Assembly (NCBI RefSeq): GCF_003010915.2
Contig: NZ_CP028426.1
Span: 806,001 to 870,000 of the forward strand
Reading direction: 5' to 3'
Source: Gulosibacter molinativorax
GTDB lineage: Bacteria; Actinomycetota; Actinomycetes; Actinomycetales; Microbacteriaceae
Length of the DNA: 64,000 bases
Both the position numbers and the translations under genes were made by a program. Positions 62,943-64,000 of the stretch are shown here, piece after piece. Numbering within the stretch: the stretch's first letter is position 1; each line of letters opens with the position of its first letter. The notes below the pieces were generated by a model. It was given only the letters and a program-made list of their open reading frames with translations, was not told where the DNA came from and ran no database searches.

Positions 62943-63122
62943 CTATTTGCGGCTTCGCCCAACCAACTGCCACGGGATGAAGAACGCGAGGCTGTTGAGC
63001 AGCACACCGGAGATGAAGACCAGCAGCGACAGCGTGTCGTTATCCATCTGGAATGCGAGCGGGTAGCAAGCAATACCAGCGGCGAAGACGATCATGCAGC
63101 CAATGGCGATGAGGACGCTCAC
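62943..63122 (-). CDS. Small two-helix membrane protein
   Basis: 59 aa. Two hydrophobic segments (SVLIAIGCMIVFAAGIACYP and LSLLVFISGVLLNSLAFFIP) joined by a short polar loop; a basic tail (VGRSRK) ends it. GTG 63122 is preferred because GGGAGA lies 6 bases upstream; the frame opens at GTG 63152. Function unknown. Confidence 0.6.
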   Translation of the reverse strand: MSVLIAIGCMIVFAAGIACYPLAFQMDNDTLSLLVFISGVLLNSLAFFIPWQLVGRSRK

Positions 63123-63258
63123 AGAGATTCTCCCAACGTGACGAAAAAACACTTGTCCGCCAGCAACTGGCGATAATGGACATACTACGCGATTTCACAG
63201 GAACGACGCGCACGTAGGGGTCGCGAGCCGCGTGTCTCAAACCGATATCCAACATCCG

Positions 63259-63272
63259 ATAATGCACATTAT
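63259..63272. promoter_or_regulatory. Near-palindrome in AT-rich promoter region
   Basis: ATAATGCACATTAT, a 14-base near-palindrome with a central mismatch, in a locally AT-rich stretch between two divergent genes. It is an operator candidate only. Confidence 0.3.
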
Positions 63273-63359
63273 GACAATCCAATATTCCGTCCAGGATCGA
63301 CTGGAACACTGGCCGCTTCCCCGTTCCCTGTGAACGACATGACCTTCGTGCGAATTGAG

Positions 63360-64000
63360 ATGTCAGTAGCTACAACCGAGAAAACCCAAGTCGTCACCCC
63401 GACGAAGCCGTTCGCGCCAGCCAATCACGCGAACTCGTCGTTCCGTCCCGATATTCAGGGACTGCGGGCCATCGCCGTGGGCGTTGTGTTGCTGTATCAC
63501 GCTGGCGTGCCGGTATTTGGCGGCGGCTTCATTGGCGTGGACGTGTTCTTCGTGATCTCCGGCTTTCTCATTACCGGCGGTCTCCTGCGCTCGAGCTTGC
63601 GCGACGGTCGCATCGACCTGGCGGACTTCTACGCCAAGCGGGTGCGCCGCATCCTGCCCGCCGCGACCGTGGTGTTGCTGTTCACGGCTGTCGTTACTCT
63701 GACGATCCTGCCCATGACGCGCTGGCGGGACATCGGCCAGGACATCTTCTCGAGCGCCTTCTACGTTGCGAACTGGAACTTCGCCGCGGCAACCAATTAC
63801 CTCAATGCTGACAAACCGGCCAGTCCCCTGCAACATTTTTGGACTCTGTCCGTTGAGGAACAGTTCTACGTCCTGTGGCCGCTGATCATGATTCTCGCGC
63901 TGTGGCTCGCGACCCGCAGCGCGGCCGGTGAGGATGCGACCCGTGAGCCGCGCATCCGCCGCAACCTCGAGATCGGCGTCTGGTTCGTCATCGCGTCCTC
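63360..64000 (+). CDS. Acyltransferase 3 family membrane protein (C-terminus off window)
   Basis: The open frame from ATG 63360 continues past the window end. RPDIQGLRAIAVGVVLLYHA holds the catalytic His near the N-terminus, FFVISGFLITGGLL the next helix, and HFWTLSVEEQFYVLWPL is a family hallmark. These OafA/YrhL-like proteins put acyl groups on cell-wall sugars or lipids. The N-terminal cytoplasmic stretch is Thr/Pro-rich. The C-terminal part (often an SGNH domain) is not visible. Confidence 0.9.
   Translation, partial: MSVATTEKTQVVTPTKPFAPANHANSSFRPDIQGLRAIAVGVVLLYHAGVPVFGGGFIGVDVFFVISGFLITGGLLRSSLRDGRIDLADFYAKRVRRILPAATVVLLFTAVVTLTILPMTRWRDIGQDIFSSAFYVANWNFAAATNYLNADKPASPLQHFWTLSVEEQFYVLWPLIMILALWLATRSAAGEDATREPRIRRNLEIGVWFVIAS

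Overview
The window looks like a high-GC actinobacterial chromosome, most likely family Microbacteriaceae (genus not resolved). The signs are mycothiol ligase MshC, RbpA, the WYL pair PafB/PafC, TrmI, a TatA/TatC-HelY block, GlgC/GlgA of the actinobacterial type, a DUF3099 protein beside FabG, and many genes whose start codon lies 6-8 bases after a TANNNT box, as expected of leaderless actinobacterial mRNAs.

Layout. (1) 1-15.7 kb, core: DUF3099 protein (cut by the window edge), FabG, SerB, GlgC and divergent GlgA, an ABC ATPase, ribosomal protein L31 type B, a DEDDh exonuclease, an alpha/beta hydrolase overlapping an NAD(P)-binding protein, a sirtuin, an rRNA/tRNA methyltransferase, an SF2 helicase, an IS4-family element with clean 11-bp target duplications sitting on the stop codon of a DedA gene, then an RNB-domain ribonuclease. 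(2) About 15.8-43.45 kb, a decayed accessory island ending at a tRNA-Leu(GAG) gene. Its backbone is that of an actinobacterial integrative/conjugative element: a tandem-HTH protein with a resolvase lacking its catalytic Ser, a TraA/MobF relaxase-helicase split by a one-base frameshift, a primase-polymerase, a DUF2637 membrane protein, and the C-terminal half of a large serine recombinase beside the tRNA. Cargo includes a zinc alcohol dehydrogenase with a divergent TetR regulator, an MMPL exporter divergent from an orphan E1-alpha dehydrogenase subunit, a second TetR regulator with a patatin and a GT4 glycosyltransferase, two AraC regulators (one with an amber codon), a DNA methyltransferase, and a Cmx-like chloramphenicol exporter broken by an IS3-family element. 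Nudix, HxlR and MMPL remnants show decay. (3) 43.45-64 kb, core: an M20 peptidase, UppP, MshC, a PAC2 protein, a HAD phosphatase, TrmI, two lipoproteins (one an FKBP), PafB, PafC, a small membrane protein, TatA, TatC, HelY, Lnt, RbpA, a glycerophosphodiesterase, an SDR, an SRPBCC protein, a small membrane protein and an acyltransferase cut by the window end.

How it works together. In mycobacteria the Pup-proteasome genes lie between trmI and pafBC; here that space holds only two lipoprotein genes, so the proteasome block is absent from its usual place while PafBC and the Tat-HelY tail remain. rbpA carries an exact GGAAT-N18-GTT match to a SigR/SigH promoter. In the island, the MMPL/E1-alpha divergent promoter and the tetR-patatin-GT4 promoter share a palindromic operator, which suggests one small regulon concerned with envelope lipids. 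This is the best candidate for an undescribed system. No CRISPR array, rRNA or confident riboswitch was seen.
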